Shown here one piece after another: positions 38,701 to 51,270 of a DNA stretch of 64,000 nucleotides; the stretch's first letter is position 1, and the number at the start of each line of letters is the position of its first letter. The notes beneath the pieces were generated by a model that was not told the DNA's origin, did no database searches, and worked only from the letters and a program-made list of their open reading frames with translations. This stretch comes from Polydactylus sextarius (Eukaryota > Chordata > Actinopteri > Polynemidae). The position numbers were made by a program, and so were the translations under genes. The stretch spans positions 6,856,501-6,920,500 of the forward strand of contig CM028926.1 in the NCBI GenBank assembly GCA_016801845.1. Reading direction: 5' to 3'.

Positions 38701-41700
38701 TGTGACAGACGAAACCTGATGGATCTGAGGATTCAATGCAAAGTGTTGAGACACAGTTAACATAAAATCACCGCAGAGCATTCCTGCTGGTCTGTTCTCT
38801 CAGATTCAGTATCATCTCTCTGTGGTGCCCGACAGGCTCATGTTCTTGGCTTCTCTTCTGACCAGCCATCGGGTTATGTCCCCCTCCCCTCACGGGATCC
38901 CGATCCCTGACACTTACCAGACAGGAGCCTGAGATTGGGACCACCGGACACAGAGGAGGTCACTGTATCCTGTTTCACCAGAGAGGATGAATAGATCTGG
39001 GACAACCAAACACACACACACACACACTTCCCCCAGACAGCCTAGGGCACCATGGTCCAGAGAAAAGAGGGAGGGAGAATAAGAAAGAATGACTGAAGTG
39101 CATTCCTGAAAGGAGGAGAGATGGGATTGAATGACAGGGGAGGACGGGGGGCCACTGGTGACACTGGCAGCCAGTAGGATCGGGTTTTCTCTCTGAAAAC
39201 CAGGCTCAGAAAAACAATGACTTTGGCATCTGTCTGGAAGGGGGAAACAGAGACTGCGATCTTGTGCTGTGAAGTGCTGAGGGTTCACGGGAATGCCTTT
39301 AATGTAACCTGCCCGGCCTCTCATCGGATACTTCATGGCTCTTCATGTAGAATGTAACATGAATCGAACTCTATTGCTGCATCAATTAAAGCGGCACACT
39401 CAACAACCCTGAAGCTCCCCGTTGTGGCTGAAAACACTGTGAATGAATGAAGTGAATACAGTGAATAACAGAGGTTTGTGTGCCAGGATGACTTGTCTTG
39501 TCCTCGGGCCATATTCTACATTAGATAAGGATCAGCATTCCTGTACTCCATAGATGTAGGTCATGTTGCCACAGTAGTGCAAGCAGCATTTGAGTCTTGC
39601 TTCATTTGTTTTATTACTCATCACTGTGTAGTGTGAATTTTCTGTCGTAGCACCTCATAGATCAAATTGAGTATGTTGCTCCACTTTGTCTCTTCCATTT
39701 CACAGCTCCTACAGAGCTTAGATAAAATCAAATCAACATCTCTCTCCAGGCCATACACACATTTTTCACTCACTCAGTCACACAAGAGGGCATGTGTTTG
39801 CTTTTAGAATTGAGGTCCACAGATGAACTCAGGGGTGCTTTAACCAAATTTATTTTGAAAACAAGGGAGGAGAAATAAAATTATAGCAGTAGCGGTATCC
39901 ACACCATTTGAATCTAACATGTAACATAACTGATTATAGGGCAGTCTGCAGTAATGGTAGCTTTACAGATGTGTCAAAAATAAAGACCTTATTATAAATC
40001 GATCAATCAATCCTTACACGTTTACACAGAATAGTATAAGCTAGAATTCAAGAGAAGGTTTTCCTGAAGAAAATGCAGGGGAAGGCACAGTAATTGATGT
40101 ATTTATTTTTGTGGTTAGGGTTGATTCATGTAAGGCAAAAAATAAATATATATAAAAAAAATTCCATTGACTGTTATGTTAATAAGCAATAGCAAACAAG
40201 ATGGATGTCTCGACATTCTTATCAAGAGAGGTTAGTGGGTCAATGTCAAATTGAAATGTAAAAGATGAACATAAATGGGATTCTGAAACGTGGGGGTGGG
40301 CATATCATTCCCTCTCCCAGTGAATTATGCCCTCAGTCACACTTAAACATAAATGCACACATACTGAAGCACACACACTGAGGAAGTAACAACACTGTGC
40401 CGGAAAGAAATCTAGAAAATGATCCATGGGGAGTTGGGGGCAGGTCTTAGGGTAACTCCTCTGATGAAGTATGGAAGATTGAATGAGACTTTATGGTGGG
40501 AACTGCCAGAGACCGAGATATCTATCAGCTCCGTCTGCAGTGTGCAGGCAAACACAGGTCAGGTTGTCTGTAGCCACTAGCTCAGCCAAGAGCCCACCAC
40601 ACCCTGCAGATACAGTCCGGTATCACACTTCCCACTGCAGATTACTGTTGTTTGTTGGCGGTACTCTATGAAGTTGGCCAAAGAATATTCCCCCAGTGTC
40701 CATACTGCTGTAGGACAGGAAGTGACTAAATAGAAGCCAATTACCTTTGATTTCAGGTCAATTAGCTGCTTTCTTCTTCTACATTGGAGAGTATATTATC
40801 TTTGGGAAAAGGAAATCATGGGAGGGCTGTGAGGGACTGCTGTTGAGCTCATGTTGTCTGTCCAAAACAAGTGCTCAAACATTAACACCACAGGAGTAAA
40901 TAAACTGTCTGATAGAGAAGGCAAACTGAATTCCCAGGATGGGTGATTTTTGTAAAAAATGCAAAGTTTGTTCCCTCTATTTTGGACTGGAATCATAAAT
41001 TTAATTGAATGTAGATGTAAAGACCATCTCTTGGTACAGAGATATTTTTGGCACATTGTGCTGTGCACTAAGGGGTGGTTGACATGGAACGAGGGAACGC
41101 TTGGGCTTGCTGAAAAGGAAATTGAAAAGGAACAGAATACCAGGAGTCAGATTTCATGAAATAATAGCTGTGACAGAAATGGGGAAAGTCAAAGCAGCGC
41201 AGAATCCAAGAATGATTTTCTTCTTGGCTCAAAGAAAAGAGAAGCAGAAGAAGACAAATATATCAGGGCTATAACAAATGTGCCATTGTGTAGGCAATTT
41301 AACTTGCACACAGTGTAGTTGGAAGCAAATATTGCCTCTGTGAAATTATTATTGTGAGTTGGGGTTTGCCTGTTAGAGCAGAAATCTGACTTAGATTTCT
41401 TTGACTACAGCATAGCATGCTGCTGGACCGCTCCTCATTTCCCTTTCTTCCAGGATTTTCTAGAGGGAAATTATTTTTTTCCTCTTTGTCAAGAGGGAGT
41501 TTAAACCAAGCGTGGCATCCTGGATCAGCTCCATGTGCCTGTGGCCTCTGTGTTTCATGGTGACCTGCCAAAGATTCTGTGCCAGAGGGAGGAACTCAAT
41601 GCAAACCAGTACCGCTGTCTTGTTCTTGGCCTTCAGGCCACAGGTCAAAGGGCTACTGGCTGGAGCTGTCAACTCTGTTCTGCTACTTAGAGCACACACA

Positions 41701-44700
41701 CACCCATGCACAAGTGGTCAAGCTTGCATCGTATCATGCACAAACACATCAGCACAGGGAGTGCTCTCTTGTAGGCTCATGCGTGGACTGAAGTAGGGGG
41801 TTGTCCATTTTGGCTTTAATTGTGTTGTTCTTTGCATTAGCCCAGGGCTCATTATGGGCTTATACGGGGCGTGGGTGGATGAAGATGCATGCATGAAGCA
41901 GTGACAGAGGGCTTTTTATGGACAGAAGAGAAGGTGGAGGGCCTCTTCAGCCTGGGCACTGCTCTTCTATCTCATGTGAAGTGGCCTTGGATTGCTCTTA
42001 GTACAGCGTTCAGCTTGATCACTACCAGTCTTTGCTTCACCCAATTCTGTGTGGCTTCAGTCAGTAGTGGTGACTCCTTTGAAGCACATAATTTGGAGTA
42101 CATTAGTGGCAGATAAAGAAGTGTTTTTGCAGCGGTGCACCCAGTGTCCTGCTTCCACCTGTCTAGCATTTTAATAGAGTGTATTTATACTTACATGTGC
42201 ATGGGAAGGGCTGAATGAAATGGAGGGAGAACCAGAGTGTGCAGTCTAGATGGTGAATAGATGTCATGCTTCATCTAGTCATGGAAGTTATTTCATTTTC
42301 TTTCTCATTACTGGAGTTATTACAGTGAAGGAAAAAAACTGTGCTTTGGCACATGAAATTAAGTTTTCATGGACTGTATCCTCCTCTGTCACTTCCTGTG
42401 TGCTCGACTGGAGCATCATAATCATGTTTTTCCGTAACAGAAAAACACACTAAAGGTAAAGAAGAATGACCTCCAGTGTTAATCACCATCTTAGGAAGAG
42501 TACACATATAAAACATAAACACAAATACTTGAAAAACACATGCAGTATATTGCAATTGGAAGTGAGCCAAGTAAATATTCTATCATTTCTGTGCAAAGTT
42601 CAAGGTGTGGAGGCTTTTGAAAAATGTACTGTGATTTGAAATTAATTTGCTCAATGCTGGCGGCTGCCAAAAAAGCTGTAATTTGTGCAGTTAACTCGCA
42701 ATAATAATTTATATATCCCTTGAAGGCATTTAAGGCAAAACATTACCCTGTTTTACATATTCAACAACATTCAAGCATGTAAATAGTGTATAGAGTGTGG
42801 AGCTCACATCCAAATTTGGGTGTAGATCTACCTTCGATTTTTTTTTCCTTCTGATTTTTTTTTTCTTTCCTTTCCTTAATTTTGCTTACATTGTAAACAA
42901 ATCACCACTGATAACCAACACAGCCAAATACTGAGACCAGATAAAACAGCTGCAGTCTAAGAAAGTGACCTGACCTCAAGCATTCTTATATATGTGTGTG
43001 TATATATGAGCAGAAAAATGTAGCTGAATAATTAACAGCAGCTGTTATAAAGCTATAAAGCAGGATATTCAGTAAAATGTGTGTATGTATGAGATGCTGT
43101 GAAGCAAAGAACCCCGGAGAGATCATGACTTATCACTGTGCAGGGACGTACTGTATGGCCTTGTCTGTTACCACTGAGAGAAGATGCACTTGTGTGACTG
43201 GTTCAATCCCCAGTGGCTGCTAATGTATCACGCTTAGGCAAGCACAGTAAACCACTCTGATGTACAGTAGAAGAGCCATTATTCTGAGGCCGTGTGCTGA
43301 TGGTGTGTAGTTAAGGAGGCATAGAGAAATAGATGGTGACAGATAGAGAATCACACACCAGGGCTATGAGGACAACCCTACTGGGTTTTTAGCCGCACGA
43401 TGACAGAGCCGACACTGGAACAGCGTCTGGCATGCTTGCGATGTCTCTGTTGACTAGTCAAGGTTTCCACTCACTTGACTTTGTTGTATCCTTGTCAAGA
43501 GGTAAGGTGTCCACTTTAGCACCAGTCAATCACAGAGTTACACGCCCTAGCTTTCGAGACCCTGCTCTTTTTTTTTCCCCGTCTCCGGCAGAGTCCCCTT
43601 AACAGTCGCACTGCTTACCATAGAGGATGGAACTGAGAAAGAGAAGGAAGAGAAGGACAAACAGTTGAGACAAAAAAAGCAATGGTAAAATAGAAGAAAT
43701 CACAAAGAGAGAACTATAAGATGGGGATAGAAGCAGCTAGATGCAGGATATTTTTTTGCCATTAGTTGACACTGAATTATTCATAGATTCTTCATGATCG
43801 AAAAAGCCCCTGCTTTTTATGATGCCATATTTCACAGCTAGTTTATGCTTCGTGGATCTGTTAGACAGCAGGTTAACACCGCAGACTGAAGGAAGAGATA
43901 TTAGATGTGGCTGTGATACTCAAGTAAGGAATGCAATGTTCAGTCTGTGAGGTGTTTTCTCGCCCCAATCCAAATACACTGTAGCTCTCAGGTCACCTTC
44001 CATCATTCGTCTTTCTCCCGTATTTATATTTTCAGTGTCTCTGTTTTGATACCTGAACCCATGCCAATTAACTCTGCTATGAAGATTTGGCAGATCAGAC
44101 CGCAGTGGATGCGCACTATAGCGTGTATGCTCTTTAGACATCCTAGTTACTTTTTCTTTGTGTGCTTCTCATGTGAACACCTTGCCTGGTGTGGAATGGC
44201 TGGTCAACCAAGCACTTGAATGTCCTTAAAAGCTCTGGTCGACCCATCTCAAAGCTGTCTCTCATCACAAAGGCTGTGTGGTGAAACCACAGAGTGATGC
44301 ACGTGATAAAAGAGGGCCCAAGGTATTGAGCTCACATCCATCGCCACTTCAAAGAGCAGCAGAATCTATAGGAGCATTTTCCATTGTCTGTTGTGCAGGT
44401 GTGCTGCCTTGCACAGGCTCTGGAGGTCTCGGAAAACCACAGAGCACTACAGAGAGGGCTTGCTAAGATGCTATCACTATGAAATACAGACAACATGGTA
44501 GAGACTCAGACAATAGAAGGCATGTGGACTCCTGGTACCGCAGGGGGGAGGCTGTTTGTAGTCAGTGCTAAACTTTGTGGGCAGATCACATTGGTTCAGG
44601 GGAATGTAATGTTTTGTTTGTAGTCAAGTTAAAATATGTGCAGTGTTTAGCAGAGTTTTCTTTCCAGCATAATGTGACCCGGGTGTGTCAGTTTCATCCC

Positions 44701-46119
44701 ACATTCCAAAAAAATGCAAATCAGGTGGAATGAAAACTTTTATCGACTGTTGAGTGTCTGAAATTGTTTACTAGGATGACAGACACAGCAAAGACACCTC
44801 AACGTAGCTTCTCATCTTTCACAACGTGTGTGATGAACATAGGGAAGGATGTGGCAGGGGGCTGATCCATCCTCAACATCATTCTGCATTTGTGTTGACA
44901 CATTTGCATATGCTCATAAAAAGGCACTCTGTGCTTCTCTTCGTCAGTGTCAGTGAACATGACATGCTAGGATATTGGATGCCCCGTCCCTATAATCAAC
45001 CAAGAAAACTTACATTTCAACTCTAGTGAATATGACACTATGCTCAATTGAAACAGTGGTGGAATGTTTTTTTGATGTGACCCATATGGCCTGTGCTTTC
45101 TGGCAGGTCTCTCCCGCATGACATAAACTATTCTGCTTTATTTTTCTCTTCTCCACAACAAACTGAACACCCTCATCTACGGCTCCAAAGGGTAACAAGC
45201 CCCATCACATCCTGGCCCTGATTTGTTTTTTCTCCTTTGTTGAGCACAATGTAGCTTTTTAGCTGCATGCTCTCTTATCAGGACTTTGTTGACATATTTT
45301 GGCCCGACTAAAAGTAAACACGGATTTATTTGATGATTTGCTCAGAGGGGAGGCTGTGGCAATCGTTTTGAGGTAAATTGTCTCCCCATGTGAAGCACGT
45401 TAGGCATGTCTTATCGCAGGAGAGCTGGTAAGAACGGAGGAAAGGTTTATCTGTTCACTCAGTCCTGACCTCTCTATGCTGAGGATGTTCAGTTTGTTGA
45501 AGAGATACTGAGGGACAGGATGATGGTTGTAGGGGCTTCTCCCCCCCTGCTTGATTTCATACTCTTTTCTCCTCTTTCTGCCTGTGGATGGCTTGTTTGC
45601 TGGCACAGAAGATTGTGTTATGTTTGTTTTCACGCTTACTTGTTTTACGCCTCAGCTCTGCTGCTCCGTGAGAGCAATGAACTGGTTGGGTCAGCAGGTG
45701 CTAATGAGATGGACCACTGACCACACAAGCCAGCAGATCCTGACACACCGCTGTGTACATACATACGGCTGCTGACCTCAAACACACACTGAACCTGTCA
45801 CTCTCTCTCAAACCTGAGCTTGTAGACCAATTCAAACTGGCATCTCAGCCAAGCATCTGGCAGCCAAGTCTTCTTCTCTTCTGTGGCATCATCACTGTAT
45901 GTGGCACCACACTCAAGAGTCTTATTAGATTACATTTAATGCTAAGTGTTTTTACATAATCTAAACTGTTGAGGTTTAAACTGTTCGTCACACAAGCTCT
46001 TATTTTACTCTGTCATGCCTCTTTCACAACCTCATTAGTGCTGCACACCCAGGTTGGTGCTGCAGCAGTTCAGATCTGTCATGCATCCTTGTATTTACCT
46101 TTGTTAGGAAAACATCCGC
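38701..46119. other. Intron sequence without recognised genes
   Basis: Includes the AC run at 39009-39027, A/T runs near 40150 and 42840-42860, and an octamer-like ATTTGCATATGC at about 44903. A strong isolated donor-like GAG|GTAAGG is at 43502. A stretch at about 45200-45420 is compositionally even with a forkhead-like GTAAACA at about 45314. No gene, RNA or intact mobile element is recognised. Confidence 0.6.
39009..39027. repeat. (AC)9 microsatellite
   Basis: Short perfect CA/AC run. It lies within a chance minus-strand open frame and accounts for that frame's Cys-Val repeat. Confidence 0.9.
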
Positions 46120-46258
46120 CCCCACTCCCAACACTTCTTTGTCTTTCTGCCCTGCGTCCCCTTCTCCTCCAAAGCATCCAGCCAGTTTTTTCTTCTATAT
46201 TTCTTAAATTTCCTCTCCCTTCTTGCTCCCTCACCCTCCTCTTCCCTCTTCCTTTTAG
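46120..46258 (+). other. Long polypyrimidine tract ending in an acceptor-like TAG
   Basis: Roughly 140 bases of mostly C/T, with the last 50 or so almost pure pyrimidine, end in CCTTTTAG at 46258. This is a very strong 3' splice-site-like context. A fair donor (AAA|GTGAGA) follows at 46335, leaving a possible 76-nt cryptic exon. If used in this phase-1 intron it would meet a stop codon at once (AG|TAA). Confidence 0.4.
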
Positions 46259-46334
46259 AGTAATGTGCCTACTATGCACAGGAGCTTTGGGCTGACCACA
46301 TGCCTTTGGATATTAGGAATGGCACTTGTGTAAA

Positions 46335-46689
46335 GTGAGATTTTTTTTTGTTTTTTATGTAGGGGTGAACTAAAGGTTGCTGCTTCCAGGGGTTATTCTT
46401 GTGTACACCTGCTCAGCATAACAGTGGAGGATGAGGAGGGGGCGGGGGAGAGATGAGACCTGAGGGTTGGGTTTTAATAAAGATAAAAAATAAATAACTT
46501 TTGTTTAAATAAAAAAATAATAATATTACACACATTTTTTTATGGAGCAGATTGGGCAATAGAGAAATGAAAAGGAGAAAATAAAATAGAAAGTAGAACC
46601 AGGAGGATCAGTTGCTCTTATTAAAAGAAAATTGAAACATGACACTGGCTGATTTTTAATAAATTCATTATATTATACATTTGATATAT
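46335..46689. other. AT-rich intron sequence without recognised genes
   Basis: Contains T-runs near 46342 and A/T-rich sequence at about 46480-46680. Nothing coding is seen. Confidence 0.6.
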
Positions 46690-47060
46690 TTCACCATCCT
46701 TACCAGGGCTCCTCTTCTTCCCAAGAGGATTAACTGTCAGAGGAAGCTTCTTCGATGTGATTAAGCGTTCATATATTCATTTTTCAGATGTCGATGTTTG
46801 GAGAACCAAGACCAGCTGTATTACAGACAGAGTGAGCCTGCTGGGGATGAGATTGAAAAGATATGAGACCAGTCTTTAATATTCTCTTTTAATGGCACCC
46901 AGTAAAGGCAGCAGTTGTCCATCATCTTCGGTTAATTTTTCAATCACACCTTCTGTGATTTGAAAATATCATCCTCATGATAATCAATGGCTTTACTGAC
47001 AGCATCATCTGCTGATCCATCGCAACTTGTCACTGTATACAGACATTGTTGGTGGAGTTG
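46690..47060. promoter_or_regulatory. Candidate conserved non-coding element
   Basis: A repeat-free 370-bp block of even composition with cores such as GTGATTAAGCG at about 46757, GGTTAATTTTTCAATCAC at about 46930 and ATGATAATCAATGGC at about 46977. It ends shortly before the AT microsatellite. The call rests only on the lack of low-complexity sequence and the motif density. Confidence 0.2.
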
Positions 47061-47112
47061 TTGTTATTTTACCTCATACAGGAATTTCTTTAAATTGGAG
47101 ATTTGATTTAAA

Positions 47113-47115
<3 letters not shown>

Positions 47116-47152
<37 letters not shown>
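47116..47152. repeat. (AT)18 microsatellite
   Basis: Thirty-seven bases of alternating AT preceded by an A run. It is self-complementary and can extrude as a hairpin or cruciform. A second AT array of similar length lies about 4 kb downstream. Confidence 0.97.
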
Positions 47153-47157
<5 letters not shown>

Positions 47158-50100
47158 GTATAAAGGCAGAAGTCTCTTCCTGTGTTTTTTTGAAAATTGA
47201 GCTTCATGAAAGCTTTGTCAAATATAAAAAGATTTTGAATGAATAGGCCAAGTCGACACTGAGGCAGAAACACAGTTAACCAAAATATGCTTAGACAAAA
47301 CGCACCTCCATGCCTCATGTGTATTCGTCAGGCCAGTCTCAGGCTGCCAAATATCAATTCAAGGAGTCTGCACAAAAGGCAAGCAGTACCTCAGAGGAGG
47401 AGAAGATTTCTCTCCCACTTCGATAAATCTAGCAGATATTTTAGAGTCTTCTGTGAGTGGAGTTGGTGCAGTAGCCTTAAATTTCCCTTGCTGCTGGGCT
47501 TGGCTTTATACCCTTGGGCGAGGGACCATAAATCACCTCACCAGGATGTTTCAGCCATGTTAACAGTAGCAAAGTATCCCATAAAACAAAGGAGAAAAAC
47601 TATGAAGGCACTTTTTTTTGTCTGTACTCCATCTAATGAAAATGTAAAGATGGAAAATCCAGGGCTTAACATCAGTCCTGAAACCTTACACAGTGTCAAT
47701 TTCACAGGGATCAGGATAATTTCTGGCACACTTACAAAACTTTCTGCTTGGCATCAGCCGTTCTCAATGCTGCATGTTGGACAACTTGACAAGTGTAGTG
47801 TAGAGCTTTAGCACCAAAGTGTTTGGCAATGATCACGTAGACATGCACACTCACGTGGTAGACAAGTGCTAAAGATGAAATTTCAACTCTCCATTTCTTT
47901 CTGGCACACTCTCTCTTGACAGCATTCCCTCACTCCGTTCCTTTCAGTATCTCTTCCCACTGTAACAGATCCTCTCTTAGATAGGGATATGGACATCTTT
48001 TCATCTTCTCAGGGTCCATCTGGGAGAGTTTAGGGTCCATGTGGAAACCATTGAAATGGGGACGGCAACTGATCAGAGAAAGATGTGCCCCTCTGGAGCT
48101 GCAGCACATGTTTGGATCCCAGCACCCTTATTTGCTTCGTCTCACCCTCTTTAACATTCCTGCGCCCTATATCTTTGGAGGACCCCCCACCTCCACACTT
48201 TTACTTAACCTGTACAACCTTTTCCCCTTCTTGTCCCTCACCTCCTTCCTTCCCTCTCTCCCTGTCTCCCTTGTGCCTGGTAAAGTGATTGGAGAGGGAT
48301 CAGCATGGTGGAAATGAAAGTGGCCATGACGAAAGGCTGAGGGATCTGCAGTAACACTACATTGGATCCCCTTGTGTTTTTTCCTTCCCCATTTTCCTCT
48401 GTGCCTGCCTGTTTCCCTCCACACAGCTGCTATCATATTACTCTTCCCCACTCACCTCCACAACAGCCGCTGATGTAATCCACGTTTATGGTCACATTGT
48501 TCCCCACAACAATCGCTTACTCCTACCGCTTCCTAAACATCTATCAAATTAGACTTTCATTGGAAACTAAGTATATTAGACTAAGATTTCCAGTACACCA
48601 ATTTAAGATGAAAGGGAGACTTCCAGCTTTTCTGCTTTGAATTAGTTTGTTTGACATATGCTCTAGAGACATCCGTGCACCGCATGTCCACTGGATCTCA
48701 TTAAGCATGCATTAATAAGGCGTAACCCAAACAGACTGGCAGCATAGTCAGTATGGAGGAATAAAACACATGCAAACACACCTGTCTGCACATAAGTGCT
48801 CACACAAACATACTAGACTTTGCTGCACTGTTGTAGTGGATGTTGTTATACATGAACCATTAGAAAGTCCAGCTGAGCAAAGGGACAAGGAGGAGCTGTA
48901 TAATGTTTGTGATGTTCATTATCACTGACATGAAGCAAAACCCCCCAGTCAGTGTAAATGGTGTCATCTCTAGTTTCACACCAGGATCTTTTTCCCCTGC
49001 CCCAGTCTCAGAATATCACTCCATCAGTCTCTGTTGTTTGTCGATTACATATCTTTGTTTTGGGAAGATGGTCGGAAGATTGAGGAGCATCCTGTTATCT
49101 GGCTGTGAAATCTCAGGCTAATAGAGAAATGACAAAATCCGCAGCAGATGTTTGTGCTCCAAAATGCGCAGATGAGGGTAAGCGGCGTGTCAAATGGCAC
49201 TCAGCAGGAAAGCGTGCTGTGTTTATGGATGTAATTTCTCTGGTGGGGTGAGTTAGCTAGCTAACAGGCTCCTCTTACAGTTCTCCTTCCTGCTTAAGAT
49301 CATGAGCAATCCTCCCTGTGCAAATGAGTCCATATCATTGCGTGTCACATCAGATTAGGAACGTTTGTGATGACTGTGTCGCCCGACTGGTGCTAACTCA
49401 TTTATCCATTCCTGTATCTCCCTGCTCCATTCTTCACTCTTCTTCCCGTACACACATTATACAGATGAACACACCGAAACACAATTTTGGTTCCTCAGGA
49501 AGAAAAACAATTTACCTCACATCCCCCTCTCAGTCTAGTCATATTCAAGAGGTCCCAGGCTGGTCTGGCTCCTACACAGCTTCTTTGTCATGGTGGAGCT
49601 GAGGAGGGGTCAGATCTGTAGGAGCAGTGGAGGAGCTCCAGGGGGAGGTCCAGTGGGGCTCCAGGGGCCAGGAATGTTAATTGGGAAGATTGTTTTAATA
49701 AGGCCCTCATCTTTGCAGATGCAGGGAGAGGGTTAGCCAGTGGGGCCACACAGACAGGAGGGCAGCTCACAGCGAGATATTGTCAGCAAACATAACTGAC
49801 ATAATGTGAACTGAGCTGTGTAAAGCACACAGAGCACAGACCTAAAGTGGATAAAGGTATTCCACGGCTTTATGTGTGTTTACGCCTGCTTTCCTTGATG
49901 TAAAGGGATTTACTGTAATGAGCATTCCTAAACAAATGTACAGTATAATCTGCATATTCACACCAGTTCTGTGTTATTTAAAATCCTATTACACTGTGAC
50001 TCACTAGCAACCATCTAGTAAAGCTGAACACAGACAGAGGGAGAACAGCAGTCAAAAAAAGAGAGAAAAAAAGAAAGTGTTCATCACGGGTTAAACTCAT

Positions 50101-51226
50101 CTCAAGTAGTATTTATCTATGCTGATAACTAGTTTGAGTTGGCTAGATTTTGAGATCTGAGGTTGCCTCTGCCCCAATAAAAAGGAAATAAATTTTGTTT
50201 GCGGTGCTCCTAGCATGAAAAAAGTTAGCATTTTAAAAATCAGCAGCAGCATCTCTTTCCAGAACCAGTGTCCCCAATAGACTGGATGGTAAACAGAACG
50301 CACTGTCAGCAGTTTTCTTAGGAACTACTTCTTCAGTAAAATTTAGTTCCAATGGAAACGTTTGCTGCTCGGCTTAAAGAGATACACTTATGAGCTACCA
50401 GGGATGTTTAATGGACAGTAACACACAGTGCCAAGAAATAGCTTTTAACCGAGTGTTGATAGGCAATAAAGATAAAATATGAACATATTCTTCTGATTTT
50501 CAGTGTGTGTTGTGTATCTCTCATTTACACACTGTATATGTATCCAGGATCAGAAGACAGAAAGGGCATAGATGTCCTTGTTGCTTGTATGTGTGTTGTG
50601 TGTTGTGAAAGGGAGAAGGAGACAGAGAATGAGAGAGCATACTGTACAGGTGTACATGTTTGTGTGTGCGATAGTGTTACATCTGCTCTTTTGTGTCTCT
50701 TTGCAGAGAGCTTCAGGCTCGGGGCTATACAGTGAGTAGTGAGAGGTTACTCCAGTACTAGGTTACTGGAGTTCTCAGTTCCTCCTGATCTCCTGGGAAT
50801 TGGTGGTACAGCTCCACCTATAGACATGATTTACAACAGCGAATACCGGTTTCACTTATACAGCTTATAACTTTGTACCTAATAGTAGGGCCCAGTCTGG
50901 CCAGGGTTGCCAAAAGAGAATGTATCATTTAAACATGATCCTTTAAATACTGGCAGCTCAGCGTTGACTGCTTGGTGTTGCTACAGCTATGTCATTAAGT
51001 CATCTTTTGTGGCAAGGGTCATGTAAATGGAGGCAATTTTTAACTTGTAAAATACGTTAACTTACCTGTTTCTCCCACCTTTATCTCCCTCATTATTATT
51101 TTACTGCAGTGTAAAACTCCTCAAACAACGCTTCAGAATGGAAACCAAATTAATTCCACTGGCATCAGTTCTGTTTAAATGGTTGAAATGGAATATTTTA
51201 TTTAGCTTGGCCAGCCCCTAATGAGA

Positions 51227-51230
<4 letters not shown>
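47153..51230. other. Intron sequence without recognised genes
   Basis: Holds a 174-codon chance frame (47287-47811) with no recognisable motif, a C/T-rich patch at about 48180-48270, and a G-rich patch at 49633-49667 in which GCTCCAGGGG occurs twice. No exon or RNA gene is recognised. Confidence 0.6.

Positions 51231-51268
<38 letters not shown>
51231..51268. repeat. (AT)19 microsatellite
   Basis: Thirty-eight bases of perfect AT repeat, self-complementary, similar in size to the array at 47.1 kb. Confidence 0.97.

Positions 51269-51270
<2 letters not shown>

Noticed and set aside
38914..39336. 140-codon minus-strand open frame
   Set aside because: Contains a Cys-Val run from the AC repeat and no known domain.
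43200..43220. GGTTCAATCCCCAG resembling a tRNA/SINE B box
   Set aside because: No matching A box at the right distance upstream and no tRNA-like fold or SINE tail.
47287..47811. 174-codon open frame
   Set aside because: No recognisable motif, no splice context, overlapped by an opposite-strand open frame; treated as chance.
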